Assembly (NCBI GenBank): GCA_016713675.1
Contig: JADJOS010000001.1
Span: forward strand, 1,302,001 to 1,366,000
Reading direction: 5' to 3'
DNA length: 64,000 bases
DNA from: Acidobacteriota bacterium
GTDB taxonomy: Bacteria > Acidobacteriota > Blastocatellia > Pyrinomonadales > Pyrinomonadaceae
Shown piece by piece: positions 8,150 through 17,456 of the stretch (its first letter is position 1; the number at the start of each line of letters is the position of its first letter). The position numbers and the translations under genes were made by a program. A model generated the notes under the pieces. The model searched no databases. It was not told where the DNA came from and worked only from the letters and a program-made list of their open reading frames with translations.

Positions 8150-9397
8150 ATGCCCGTGATCGATCTAAAATACGGAAGAAAATCGATCGCGTTCGAATAC
8201 GACGATGATCGCTGCGACATTCTTGGTCAGCACCAAGACGTCGAAGCGCTGTCGGACATCGAGATCGGACAAAGGCTCGATGCGCCGATCGGCACAAAAC
8301 CGCTCGAAGAGATCTTTGGCCCGGGCGAAAGCATTCTGATCGTCGTGCCTGATGCGACAAGGCAAACGGCCGCCGGGCAGATCGTTAATCTCGTGGTACG
8401 CCGCCTTATCGCAAACGGTTCGCTTCCGTCTGATATCACGATCATCTTTGCTACCGGCATTCACCGCAAGGTAAATGAGGCCGAAAAGTCGGAAATATTG
8501 ACGCCGTTCATCGCACAACGGATCAAGACCCAAGACCACGACCCGCGAGACCTGGCAAAGCTCGTTCGGCTCGGCGAAACAGCCGGCGGAATTTCAGTCG
8601 AACTAAATCGGGCGTTGGTCGATTTCGATCACACCATTTTGGTAGGCGGCATCTCGTTTCATTATTTCGCCGGTTTTACAGGAGGGCGAAAGCTCATCTG
8701 TCCCGGACTGGCTTCGTCAAGTACAATTTCGGCAACCCACAGGCTGGCGTTCGATTGCGAAAAAAAGTCGCGTCGCGAAGGTGTAGACTCCGGGTTACTT
8801 GACGGAAACGTAGTTCATGAGGCGTTCATGGAGGCAGTAAGCAAGATCAGACCGCCATTTGCGATCAGCACGATCGTAAATTCAGCGGGCGATGCGGTCG
8901 ATCTGTTTTGCGGTGACTGGATCGCGTCACACCGGGCGGCCTGTGACGTTTTTGCAAAACGCCACACGGTCAATATCGCTGAAAAACGAGATCTCGTGAT
9001 TGTAAGCTGCGGCGGGTCGCCGCATGACATAAACCTGATACAGGCACATAAAGCTCTCGAGGCGGCATCAAATGCCTGCAACGAAGGTGGAGCGATCGTG
9101 CTGCTTGCCGAATGCGCGGGCGGCCTGGGCCGCGACGACTTTCTGAAATGGTTCGCCGCGAGCGATAGCGGCATGCTTGCCGAGAGCCTCTGCAAAAAAT
9201 ATCAGGTCAATGGCCAAACAGCATGGAGCCTGCTCAAAAAAGCCGAGAGATTTGATATTCGCGTAGTGACAAGCTTGGACGACAGTTCCTTGGCAACGAT
9301 GAGGATGACTGCCGAGACGTCATTTGCAGGACTTGGAAAAGAACGGGGCTTTATTATCCCGGAAGGAGCCCGCACCTTGGTCCGGGCTAAGCAAGTC
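8150..9397 (+). CDS. larA: LarA-family nickel-dependent racemase
   Basis: 416 residues from the ATG at 8150, one base after the CDF stop; upstream in-frame starts lie inside the CDF gene. LarA racemises lactate with a nickel-pincer nucleotide. All four key positions recalled from Lactobacillus plantarum LarA (H108, H174, K184, H200) have counterparts at a constant offset of three: His105 (GIHRK), His171 (SFHYF), Lys181 (GGRKLICPG) and His197 (SATHR). No larB, larC or larE cofactor genes are in the window. LarA homologues act on several 2-hydroxy acids, so the substrate is open. The stop codon occupies 9398-9400 and shares four bases with the convergent gene. Confidence 0.88.
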
Positions 9398-9921
9398 TAA
9401 TTAACGCTGAAGGTCCGCCCGATCGAATCCGTCTGGCCGCGTAAAGAACGCATCGAGTCTTGAAAGCCCGTGAACCGGATAACATAGACTGTGGTATCGT
9501 TGGCTCGAAGGTAATAAAAACGTCCGCTCATTGACCTGCCGGCTTTGACATAATCGAAATTGAAAACAAGCCCCGACAGTCTTCCTCGAAAGTTCTCGTC
9601 TTTTCCGGCAATAAAGCCGGGCAAGAACTGTAGTTTTTGCTCTTCGGTGTTGTGTACGAGATCGGTAAGGATCTCGTTCTTTTGTACTGCAATCCGCCGT
9701 ATCTCGAGATGACCGTTCAAGCGGTCGCCGTATACATATTCGACGTTCGGGCTAGATGCTGACGGACTCACGGTTTTTTTCCATTTGGCGTCAGGGAGCT
9801 TAAAAGTGTAGTCGGCATTGGGGTCGGTAAACGTTTCTTCCTGTCCGAACGCAAACGTCGAGAAGATCATCAAAACCGAAAGTATCGCGAATATTGAAAA
9901 TTGCTGTCGTTTCATCTTCAT
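9397..9921 (-). CDS. secreted protein of unknown function
   Basis: 174 residues with a signal peptide (FAILSVLMIFSTFAFGQ) that ends in the AFGQ-type cleavage site common in this window. The mature part has alternating beta strands (DYTFKLPDAKWKK, SGLVFNFDYVKAGRSMSGRFYYL, TVYVIRFTGF). This is similar in style to PsbP/DUF1795-like beta domains that open with 'YTFKLP' or 'ISFKYP', but I cannot assign the family with confidence. The 3' end overlaps larA by four bases on the opposite strand. Confidence 0.75.
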   Translation of the reverse strand: MKMKRQQFSIFAILSVLMIFSTFAFGQEETFTDPNADYTFKLPDAKWKKTVSPSASSPNVEYVYGDRLNGHLEIRRIAVQKNEILTDLVHNTEEQKLQFLPGFIAGKDENFRGRLSGLVFNFDYVKAGRSMSGRFYYLRANDTTVYVIRFTGFQDSMRSLRGQTDSIGRTFSVN

Positions 9922-10127
9922 AGTATCTTACCGCAGACCGTTACGATTTCAACCAATTCTTCGCAGAATTACGACAGCTTTGATGCACACTGACCGGTGA
10001 TTGTTGTACTGATATATGTCCGTGGCCGATCTTAGGACCGCGAAGTTTTTCGCCTTTTGGCATAGTGCGGGCGTCTAACTGTCCAGGGGACAAGATAATG
10101 CTTTCATAATTTAGAGGTACGCTTCTC

Positions 10128-12146
10128 ATGAGAAATAGATATTCAATACAGCACCGATCTTTTGCCATTCTAATGGCTCTTTCACTGATATTTCCGATCT
10201 TTGCCGCAGGCAACACGCCGGTTTCGACCGCAAAACCGTTGACAGACGAGCAGAAGATAATGCATGTTCTCAATCGGCTTGGCTTCGGAGCACGTTCCGG
10301 CGACGTCGAAAAAGTAAAGGCCGTCGGCCTCCGCAAATATATAGAACAGCAGCTTGATCCTGCATCGATACCGGATACAGTGGCTGAAAGTAAGGTCAAG
10401 GGCCTCGATGTGTTCGGAATGTCAACGGCAGAGCTGTTTGCCAAATATCCAAATCCCGGAGCGCTCTTGCGACAGATCGAAGGTGCCAATAACACTCAGG
10501 CAAGAACGAACCAGCCAAATACACAGGCGCAAGCCGATCCCGCAGATATGACCGACGCTGACCGCAAAGAGCGTCGTCAAAAGATCGCGGCACTCTATGA
10601 GGAGTACGACTTGAAACCTGCGGCTCAGATAGTCCCGCAGATCGCCGCGAACCGCGTCCTGCGTGCAGTGTACTCAGAGCGGCAACTGCAGGAAGCAATG
10701 GTAGATTTTTGGCAGAATCACTTTAATGTTTTTGCCGGAAAGGCAGCTGTTCGCTGGTACATCCCGAGCTATGAGCGTGACGTTTTGCGGCCTAACGCTC
10801 TCGGGAATTTCAAAGACCTTTTGATCGGCACTGCGCAGCATCCGGCGATGCTGTTTTTCCTCGACAATTTCGAGTCGGTCGCGCCGAACGCTCAGGCCGG
10901 TGGAAACAATGCCAATGCCCAGCGAATACAACGGCTGATCCAGAGCGGAGGTCAATTACCGCCGCAGGCGCGTGAGCGTTTGAAACAGCAGTATCGCGTA
11001 AACGATGCCCAGCTTGACCAACGTCTAAAGGAAATGCGCACTGCTCCTCAGCCGGCACAACAAGGCCGAAAACGCGGGATCAATGAGAACTACGCTCGTG
11101 AATTAATGGAATTGCATACCTTGGGTGTCGACAATGGCTACACGCAGCAGGATATTATCGAAGTTGCAAAGTGCCTGACCGGCTGGACCATTGCAGATCC
11201 ACGCGGCTATCGAAGAGCTGCCGCGAGCATGATACAAGGCACCGAAGATAAGCGGCTCGGAAGGCTGCAGCGTCTTCAAGGCGTTCCTGAGGATGTGGAG
11301 AGCGGGGAGTTTTACTTCAATTCGCGGGCACACGTCACCGGGCCAAAGACCGTTATGGGCCAGAAGATCGACGAAGGCGGGATCAAAGACGGTTTGAAGG
11401 TGATGGATATCCTTGCAAACAGTCCGGCAACGGCAAAATTCATTGCCCGAAAACTTGCCGTCAAGTTTGTCAATGATAACCCGAACGATGCATATGTCAG
11501 TCGGATCGCCGATGCCTTTCACAGATCGGGCGGCGATATCAAAGCGACGCTCAAGGCAATGTTCTCTGACAAAGAGTTCTTCGCTACGGAAAATTATCGT
11601 GCAAAGATCAAGACTCCGTTTGAACTTGCTGTCAGCTCGATCCGCACGCTCGGTGCCGATACAAACGCAAGTCCGGCTCTGCTCGCGATGCTGAACAAGC
11701 CTGGTGAAGTGCCGTACGGCTATCAAGCCCCGACCGGCTATCCTGATACTGCCGAGGATTGGGTCAACACCGGAGCATTGCTCGAACGCCTGAATTTCGC
11801 GGTTGCGATAGCAAGCAACCGGATCCCGGGAACTCGAGTAGACCTCAATGCGTACGCGTCCAAAGGTAAGGCAAAGATCCTCGATCAGGCGATCGAATCC
11901 ATCCTCGACGGCGACGTTTCGGCCGCGACGCGTGCGAATTTGTTGAAGCAGCTCGAACAGCCGCTGCCTGAGGTTAAAGCCGGAAAAGAACTTACCGACA
12001 ATGCTATGGCCGTCCCCAATATGCGTGACGGACAGGAAGGCGGCCGGCAAAACCGGCAGGCCCGTTTACTAAATCCAAGCGGAGATCCCGAGGTGTTCAA
12101 GGCGATCAGTCTCGTTCTCGGCACGCCTGAGTTCCAGCGTCAGTAA
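10128..12146 (+). CDS. DUF1800 domain protein
   Basis: 672 residues with a signal peptide (ILMALSLIFPIFAAGN). The DUF1800 signature HVLNRLGFGARSGDVE follows, then QEAMVDFWQNHFNVF, NENYARELMELHTLGVDNGYTQQDI, and the C-terminal AEDWVNTGALLERLNFA. Two low-complexity Gln/Asn-rich insertions (about 125-140 and 260-305) make it longer than typical. DUF1800 genes are common in Acidobacteria and Planctomycetes and usually sit beside a DUF1501 gene; none is here. Their biochemical role is not established. A hairpin with a T-run follows the stop. Confidence 0.92.
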   Translation: MRNRYSIQHRSFAILMALSLIFPIFAAGNTPVSTAKPLTDEQKIMHVLNRLGFGARSGDVEKVKAVGLRKYIEQQLDPASIPDTVAESKVKGLDVFGMSTAELFAKYPNPGALLRQIEGANNTQARTNQPNTQAQADPADMTDADRKERRQKIAALYEEYDLKPAAQIVPQIAANRVLRAVYSERQLQEAMVDFWQNHFNVFAGKAAVRWYIPSYERDVLRPNALGNFKDLLIGTAQHPAMLFFLDNFESVAPNAQAGGNNANAQRIQRLIQSGGQLPPQARERLKQQYRVNDAQLDQRLKEMRTAPQPAQQGRKRGINENYARELMELHTLGVDNGYTQQDIIEVAKCLTGWTIADPRGYRRAAASMIQGTEDKRLGRLQRLQGVPEDVESGEFYFNSRAHVTGPKTVMGQKIDEGGIKDGLKVMDILANSPATAKFIARKLAVKFVNDNPNDAYVSRIADAFHRSGGDIKATLKAMFSDKEFFATENYRAKIKTPFELAVSSIRTLGADTNASPALLAMLNKPGEVPYGYQAPTGYPDTAEDWVNTGALLERLNFAVAIASNRIPGTRVDLNAYASKGKAKILDQAIESILDGDVSAATRANLLKQLEQPLPEVKAGKELTDNAMAVPNMRDGQEGGRQNRQARLLNPSGDPEVFKAISLVLGTPEFQRQ

Positions 12147-12166
12147 CATCATGTTTTTCCACCTCA

Positions 12167-12203
12167 AGCCGGTCGTCAATTGATTGATAGCCGGCTATTT
12201 TTA
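12167..12203 (+). terminator. probable intrinsic terminator after the DUF1800 gene
   Basis: A six-base stem AGCCGG (12167-12172) and CCGGCT (12191-12196) with an 18-base loop is followed by A and five T. It lies between the DUF1800 stop and the serine hydrolase start. The stem is short, so the call is moderate. Confidence 0.45.
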
Positions 12204-12213
12204 TTAGCTGAAT

Positions 12214-13233
12214 ATGAAGTACTTATATATAGTTTCGATCTTATTTGCGTTTGGCCTGGTTGCGGCCGGGCAAACAAAGCCTGCGATGACCGATAAACAA
12301 AGGTTTGATCTTGCGGCAGAATATTCGCGGGAAAACCGAGGCGTTTCGGTTTTGGTTATCAAAGGAGCAAAGATCGTGTTCGAAGATTATCAGAACGGAA
12401 GCACTGCGGAAACGCCGAACTTTCTGGCGAGCGGAACAAAATCGTTCTCCGGCGTTATGTTAGCAGCGGCGATAGAAGACAAATTGATCTCCGGCTTTGA
12501 CGAAAAGGTCTCAGACACGATCTCCGAATGGAAAATGGACAAGCGAAAGTCGCAGATCACGATCCGTCAACTGCTTTCGCTCACAAGCGGAATTGACGCC
12601 GGTCAGATCGGCCGCGTGCCTACATATAGCGAGGCCATTGTTTCTGACGTGGTCGCGGATGCCGGAAAAAGATTTGAATATGGCCCGGTGCCGTTCCAAA
12701 TATTCGGTGAAATAATGACCCGAAAGCTGAAAATAAAGAACGAGTCGTTGATGGACTATCTTAAACGCCGCATTCTCGACCCGATCGGCCTAAAGGTCGC
12801 ATTTTGGCGAATGCCAGGCAATCAGCCGATTTTGCCGCAAGGCGCAAGCCTGACCGCTCGTGAATGGGCCAAATTCGGGCTGCTCCTAAAAGATGGCGGA
12901 AAATGGAACGGAAAGCAGATCGTCAAAACCAAACTTCTCGACGAATTGGTCAAGGGCTCGGCAGCGAATCCGGCGTACGGCCTGACCTTCTGGTTAAATC
13001 AACAAGGCAAAGACCCACGCGGCCGAACGAACACTCGAAATGTTATGACCGAGGTCAGCGAAAATGGCATCATTGAAGGTCTCGAGGACCTATACATGGC
13101 AGCTGGTGCGGGCAATCAGCGGCTTTATATCATACCTTCGCTCGACATGGTGGTCGTCCGCCAGGCCCAATTTGGTAAGTGGAACGACAGGGAATTCCTT
13201 AGCAGATTGATACTTGGGAGATCAGCAAATTAG
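12214..13233 (+). CDS. secreted serine hydrolase, beta-lactamase (class C) family
   Basis: 339 residues with a signal peptide (YIVSILFAFGLVAAGQ). The catalytic SxxK motif is Ser73-Gly-Thr-Lys76, followed by LLSLTSGIDAG, as in class C beta-lactamase, DD-peptidase and esterase folds. The second motif, normally YxN, reads EYGPVPF here, so the usual Asn is missing and the true substrate is hard to guess. A WLN segment and AAGAGNQRLYIIPSLDMVVVR near the end match the family's C-terminal part. The last four bases are shared with the convergent glycosyltransferase. Confidence 0.87.
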   Translation: MKYLYIVSILFAFGLVAAGQTKPAMTDKQRFDLAAEYSRENRGVSVLVIKGAKIVFEDYQNGSTAETPNFLASGTKSFSGVMLAAAIEDKLISGFDEKVSDTISEWKMDKRKSQITIRQLLSLTSGIDAGQIGRVPTYSEAIVSDVVADAGKRFEYGPVPFQIFGEIMTRKLKIKNESLMDYLKRRILDPIGLKVAFWRMPGNQPILPQGASLTAREWAKFGLLLKDGGKWNGKQIVKTKLLDELVKGSAANPAYGLTFWLNQQGKDPRGRTNTRNVMTEVSENGIIEGLEDLYMAAGAGNQRLYIIPSLDMVVVRQAQFGKWNDREFLSRLILGRSAN

Positions 13234-14343
13234 GCCTTTTGCAGATCCTCATATAGTTTTTTGAGGTCTCGCAGGTGCGAATAGATACTTAGATTCTCTA
13301 TCGCAAATTCCTTAGCCTTCCGGGATAGCCGCTCTCGACGTGCCGTGTCGCCGAGCAACAATAATATCTTCTCAGCGAGCACTTCGGCATTGCCGGTTGG
13401 AAATACCTCGGCATATTCGCCGTTTTGGGAGGCCTCCAGATGCGGATCGATGTCCGAGACGATCATTGACGCTCCGGCCAGCATGGACTCAGAGATTGCG
13501 ACCGGCAGCCCTTCGTGAAAGGACGAGAGGATCGAAATATCAAGTTCGGCCAAAATATCGGGAATGTCATTTCGCGAACCGAGAAAGCGGACATTTTCGC
13601 TGATCATGTTCGAGCTGCACAGTTCGACACAAGCAGCCAACTTGTCTTCCGCGCCTGTTTCGACCCCGCCGACAAAAACACAGTGTGCATTCGGTATCTT
13701 TTTGACAACGGCGGCCATTGCCTTCGCAACAGACAATTGGTCCTTCCGGCGATCACGGTAAAAATTCGCGATCATTCCGACCAATGGTGTTCCGGCATCA
13801 ATGCCGAGTTCGGCACGAAGTGAATTGCCCCCCGGAAACGAGCCTTTTCGGATCTGCTCCGTTGTATATCAATGAGAATTTCTTCGAAGTTTCAAGGTTG
13901 TCCTTTTCACGAAGCCATTCTTGCAGTCCGCGGCTAACGACGATATTGGCATCCATTCGCGGGATCACGAACTTTGCTGCCGCGCGGTTCTTCCGGTCCT
14001 GAATAAAGCCCTGAAAACTTAACACTTTTCGTACATTTGCCAGTCCGCTCGCTGCGAGCCAGAGATGGATCCCATCGACGGGTTGATAGCCGTGCACGAT
14101 CTCTATCTGACGTTCCTTGATGATCCGTCGGATATTGAGGGCAAGAAACGGATCAACAGGCAGCCGTCGCTGAAGCCGGACGACCTCTACCCCTGAATCG
14201 CGAAAAGCACTTTCGAGTCCGCCGCCGCCGCCGGCTGCAACCGTCAGATCGATGCCGTGATCGGCTGCATTGCGGGCAACATCCAGAGCCTGCATTTCGG
14301 CCCCGCCGCGTCCGAGCGTATCGAGGAAATGTAGAACTCTCAT
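13230..14343 (-). pseudogene. GT4-family glycosyltransferase split by a frameshift
   Basis: Two adjacent minus-strand frames make one enzyme. The first (14343-13798) begins MRVLHFLDTLGRGGAEMQAL, a GT4 N-terminal domain, and runs to IYNGADPKR. The second (13784-13230) carries the GT-B donor domain: VGMIANFYRDRRKDQ, LGSRNDIPDILAELDI and SSFHEGLPVAISESMLAG with the EGLP and E nucleotide-sugar motif. Between them is a run of six C (13828-13833). Removing one base restores a continuous reading, RAELGIDAGTPLVGMIANF, and a protein of about 370 residues, normal for GT4. This may be a sequencing error, a true mutation or phase variation by slippage. It is divergent from the GT2 gene at 14424. Confidence 0.85.
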
Positions 14344-14423
14344 AAGAACCGTACCGTTCGAATTGAATGCGATATGCGGGGCCTGATTAACAATTTATCC
14401 GTAACGAACTACAATTACTTACA

Positions 14424-15365
14424 ATGTCTGAGATCACCGTCGTGGTTCCGTCATTCAACCATGCCGCATTTATCGAGCGCACGCTGCGGTCGATATTTGC
14501 GCAGACCCACGAACCCAAAAAACTGATTGTAATTGACGATGGCTCGAAAGACGAATCGGCGGTCATTGTCGAACGCGTGCTGAAGGAATGTCCGTTTCCG
14601 AGCGAACTGATCGTCCGCGAAAACCGCGGGTTATCCGCAACTCTCAACGAAGCGTTCGCGATGGCGGACGGCGATCACTTTGCGTACATAGGTTCAGACG
14701 ATGTTTGGAAGCGGTCAATGCTTGAGGAGCAGATATCGCTTCTTGATTCTCGGCCCGACGCAGTTCTGGCTTTTTCCCACGCATATCTTATCGATGAGGA
14801 CGACAATATTATCGATTCGACGGCTAACTGGACGGATTTCGCCGACGGCGACATGCTTCCGACTTTGTTGCGAGGGCAAATTTTCTCGAGTCCCGGCGTG
14901 GTCTATCGACGCCTCGCGTTGGAGAGGCATCGATGGAACGAGGGCTCGATCCTTGAGGATTATGAGCTATACTTGAGGCTTGCTTGTGACGGAGAGTTTG
15001 CCCGCAATCGCAATGTTATTTGCGGTTGGCGTCAGCACGGCTCAAACGTCAGCAGCGATATGCCGAAGATGCTCGAGGAGTGGATCGCCGCGCAAGACCG
15101 CGTCGCAGATCAACTGCCATTAAGCCGCGAGGAACTCGACCGGATCCAAATGGAGCTGAAATTCGAGACAGTTGCGGGTCTCGTCCGCGGAGGCTGCAAA
15201 CGCGAAGCTGTCAGAATTTTCAGAGAGAATATAGGCGGAGCACGATCGCTCTCGCAAATAGCTAAATTGCTCGCGAGGCTTGCCGTTCCGCGAACTCTGT
15301 TCCATGCGAATCGAGAACGTAAGCGTCGCAAGTCGATAGCCGCCTACGGGAAAATGACTATCTGA
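14424..15365 (+). CDS. GT2-family glycosyltransferase
   Basis: 313 residues. The GT-A fold begins at once with ITVVVPSFNHAAFIERTLRS. The nucleotide-binding VIDDGSKDES (about 36-45), AYIGSDDVW (DxD-like, about 91-99) and an acceptor region with EDYELYLRLACDG follow. This is a typical soluble sugar transferase of surface-polysaccharide clusters; donor and acceptor cannot be read from sequence. It starts a four-gene run (GT2, permease, ATPase) with gaps of 7 and 17 bases, pointing to one operon that makes and exports a glycan. Confidence 0.92.
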   Translation: MSEITVVVPSFNHAAFIERTLRSIFAQTHEPKKLIVIDDGSKDESAVIVERVLKECPFPSELIVRENRGLSATLNEAFAMADGDHFAYIGSDDVWKRSMLEEQISLLDSRPDAVLAFSHAYLIDEDDNIIDSTANWTDFADGDMLPTLLRGQIFSSPGVVYRRLALERHRWNEGSILEDYELYLRLACDGEFARNRNVICGWRQHGSNVSSDMPKMLEEWIAAQDRVADQLPLSREELDRIQMELKFETVAGLVRGGCKREAVRIFRENIGGARSLSQIAKLLARLAVPRTLFHANRERKRRKSIAAYGKMTI

Positions 15366-15372
15366 TCGGACG

Positions 15373-16197
15373 ATGCCTGATAACGAGATCACAATCATCG
15401 AACCAAACCGGCTGCTCAAGAGCCTTGAGCTGCGCGATCTGTGGCGCCATCGTGAACTGCTGTTTTTCATGGTCTGGCGCGACGTGATGATCCGCTACAA
15501 GCAAACGTTCATAGGCGTCGCATGGGCGATCCTGCAGCCGGTGCTGACGACTGCGGTATTCACCGTGATATTCAGCAATTTTGCTCGATTTGATACATCC
15601 GAAGTGCCATATCCGCTGTTTGCTTTGAGCGGGGTGATGATCTGGCTTTTCGTCCATACCTCGATCACGATGGCGAGCAATAGTTTTGTAACAAATACCA
15701 ATCTCGTCACGAAGATCTATTTTCCGCGTCTGATATTGCCGCTCGCTGCTACGATCGCAGCACTTACGGATCTCATATTCAGCCTTGTGATCGCGATAAT
15801 GCTGATGTTCTATTTCGGTGTTGCTGTTACGCCGCAGGTGCTTTATGCACCGTTGTTCCTGTTGCTCGCGATCTTGCTTGCTGCGTCGCTCGGCACGCTG
15901 TTCTCAGCCCTCAATGTCCGTTTTCGTGATGTGAAATTTGCGTTGCCTTTCTTACTGCAAGTTTGGATGATCGCCTCGCCGATCTTTTACCCGACCAGCT
16001 TGCTTTCCGAAAAATGGCGGCTTGTTTTCGCCGTTAATCCGATCACCGGCATCCTCTCCGGTTTTCGGTCATCGCTGTTCGGCACGAGTTTTGATTGGCA
16101 GGTGGTCGGAGTTTCAAGTATCTCGATCATCCTGATCGCGGTGATCTCTCTATTGGTATTCAAATGGATGGAGGACGATTTCGCGGACATTGTTTGA
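15373..16197 (+). CDS. ABC-2 polysaccharide exporter permease (Wzm/KpsM type)
   Basis: 274 residues with six transmembrane helices. N-terminal features are the family's LRDLWRHRELLFFMVWRDVM and RYKQTFIGVAWAILQP; the end has PIFYPTSLLSEKWR and NPITGILSGFR. This is the permease half of an exporter that moves lipid-linked O-antigen or capsular glycan across the inner membrane. Its ATPase follows 17 bases downstream. The pair resembles Wzm/Wzt, in which the chain is finished in the cytosol before export. Confidence 0.95.
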   Translation: MPDNEITIIEPNRLLKSLELRDLWRHRELLFFMVWRDVMIRYKQTFIGVAWAILQPVLTTAVFTVIFSNFARFDTSEVPYPLFALSGVMIWLFVHTSITMASNSFVTNTNLVTKIYFPRLILPLAATIAALTDLIFSLVIAIMLMFYFGVAVTPQVLYAPLFLLLAILLAASLGTLFSALNVRFRDVKFALPFLLQVWMIASPIFYPTSLLSEKWRLVFAVNPITGILSGFRSSLFGTSFDWQVVGVSSISIILIAVISLLVFKWMEDDFADIV

Positions 16198-16214
16198 TCG
16201 GCGGCCCTTAAACG

Positions 16215-17456
16215 ATGAGAGTACTTCGTGCTGAAAATTTATCCAAGCTCTACTACCTTGGCGACCGCCTTCCAAATTCGCTGCGCGAAACGATAACGAG
16301 TTTTCTGCGCTCGGCACGAGCGCGAGACCGGCAGGAAAAGGACACATTGTGGGCACTAAAAGACGTCAGTTTCGAGGTGTCGGATGGCGAAACTCTCGGC
16401 ATCATCGGTTCTAACGGGGCCGGTAAATCGACGTTGCTCAAGATACTTTCCCGCATCACAAAACCGACCAGTGGACGAGCTGAGATCCGCGGCCGCGTCG
16501 GTTCGCTGCTCGAGGTCGGGACCGGTTTCCACAACGAACTGAGCGGCCGCGAGAACATCTATCTCAACGGTGCGATCCTCGGCATGAAACGTGCCGAGAT
16601 CAACAAAAAGTTTGATGAGATCGTTGATTTTTCCGAGATAGAACGGTTTCTGGACACACCGCTCAAGCACTATTCGAGCGGTATGTATATGCGGCTCGCA
16701 TTTTCGGTCGCCGCGCATCTCGACCCTGAGGTGTTGATCGTCGATGAGGTCCTCGCTGTCGGCGACATAGGTTTTCAGAAGAAATGTCTCGGAAAGATGC
16801 GTGACATCGGAGAATCCGGCCGAACCGTGCTCTTTGTGTCGCACGACATGAACGCGATCTCGCGGCTCTGCAAACGCGCGATCTGGCTTGAGCATGGCGA
16901 GGTCAAGAGTGACGGCGAGGCTGCGGATGTCGTCAGCAATTATTTGAATGAACAAACCGAGACGGGCTCGGAGCGAACTTGGGAAGATGCGGCAAAAGCA
17001 CCCGGGAACGAAGTGGCAAAGCTGCGAAAGGTCCGAGTTTTGGATCACGAGAAAAGTCCCGGTTCGACCTTTGATATCAAACAGAGAATTGGTATCGAAA
17101 TGACATTCGATGTGCTGTCAAATGACAAGGTTCTCGTGCCAAACCTGCATTTTTACAATGAGCAGGGCACCTGTATTTTTGTTTCGCATGACTGGAATAG
17201 CAAATGGCGTACTAGTTCGCGCCCGGCTGGAAGATACAAAAGTACGGTCTGGATTCCGGGCAACTTTCTCGCCGAGGGTACGATCTTCGTCACCGCCGCT
17301 CTGTCGACCTATAAACCTCTGATCGTACATTTTGTCGAGCGAGATGCCGTTACATTCCGAGTTGTTGACAGTCTTGACGGTGATTCGGCGAGAGGGGATT
17401 ATTCCGGGGTCTTGCCGGGCGTGGTAAGGCCCGTTCTCGAATGGGAAAACAGTTAG
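16215..17456 (+). CDS. ABC polysaccharide exporter ATPase with Wzt-type C-terminal domain
   Basis: 413 residues. The ATPase domain (1 to about 250) has Walker A GSNGAGKST (about 64-72), signature YSSGMYMRLAFS, Walker B EVLIVDEVLAVGD and the switch His in FVSHDMNA. The remaining 150 residues form a beta-rich domain. This extra domain is a mark of Wzt proteins whose C-terminus recognises the modified end of the O-polysaccharide chain. It suggests that chain length is set by a capping group, which the adjacent methyltransferase (17453-18430) could supply; that link is inference. The gene overlaps the convergent gene by four bases. Confidence 0.95.
   Translation: MRVLRAENLSKLYYLGDRLPNSLRETITSFLRSARARDRQEKDTLWALKDVSFEVSDGETLGIIGSNGAGKSTLLKILSRITKPTSGRAEIRGRVGSLLEVGTGFHNELSGRENIYLNGAILGMKRAEINKKFDEIVDFSEIERFLDTPLKHYSSGMYMRLAFSVAAHLDPEVLIVDEVLAVGDIGFQKKCLGKMRDIGESGRTVLFVSHDMNAISRLCKRAIWLEHGEVKSDGEAADVVSNYLNEQTETGSERTWEDAAKAPGNEVAKLRKVRVLDHEKSPGSTFDIKQRIGIEMTFDVLSNDKVLVPNLHFYNEQGTCIFVSHDWNSKWRTSSRPAGRYKSTVWIPGNFLAEGTIFVTAALSTYKPLIVHFVERDAVTFRVVDSLDGDSARGDYSGVLPGVVRPVLEWENS

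Noticed and set aside
9941..10495. 184-residue reading frame on the minus strand over the start of the DUF1800 gene
   Set aside because: It overlaps a strongly supported gene and has no ribosome site or known motif; it is a shadow frame.
11103..12050. 315-residue minus-strand reading frame
   Set aside because: Antisense to the DUF1800 coding region; His/Arg/Cys-rich composition typical of a shadow frame.
13230..14343. two separate glycosyltransferase genes
   Set aside because: Neither piece alone has a full GT-B fold; a one-base change joins them into one GT4 protein, so a frameshift is the simpler reading.
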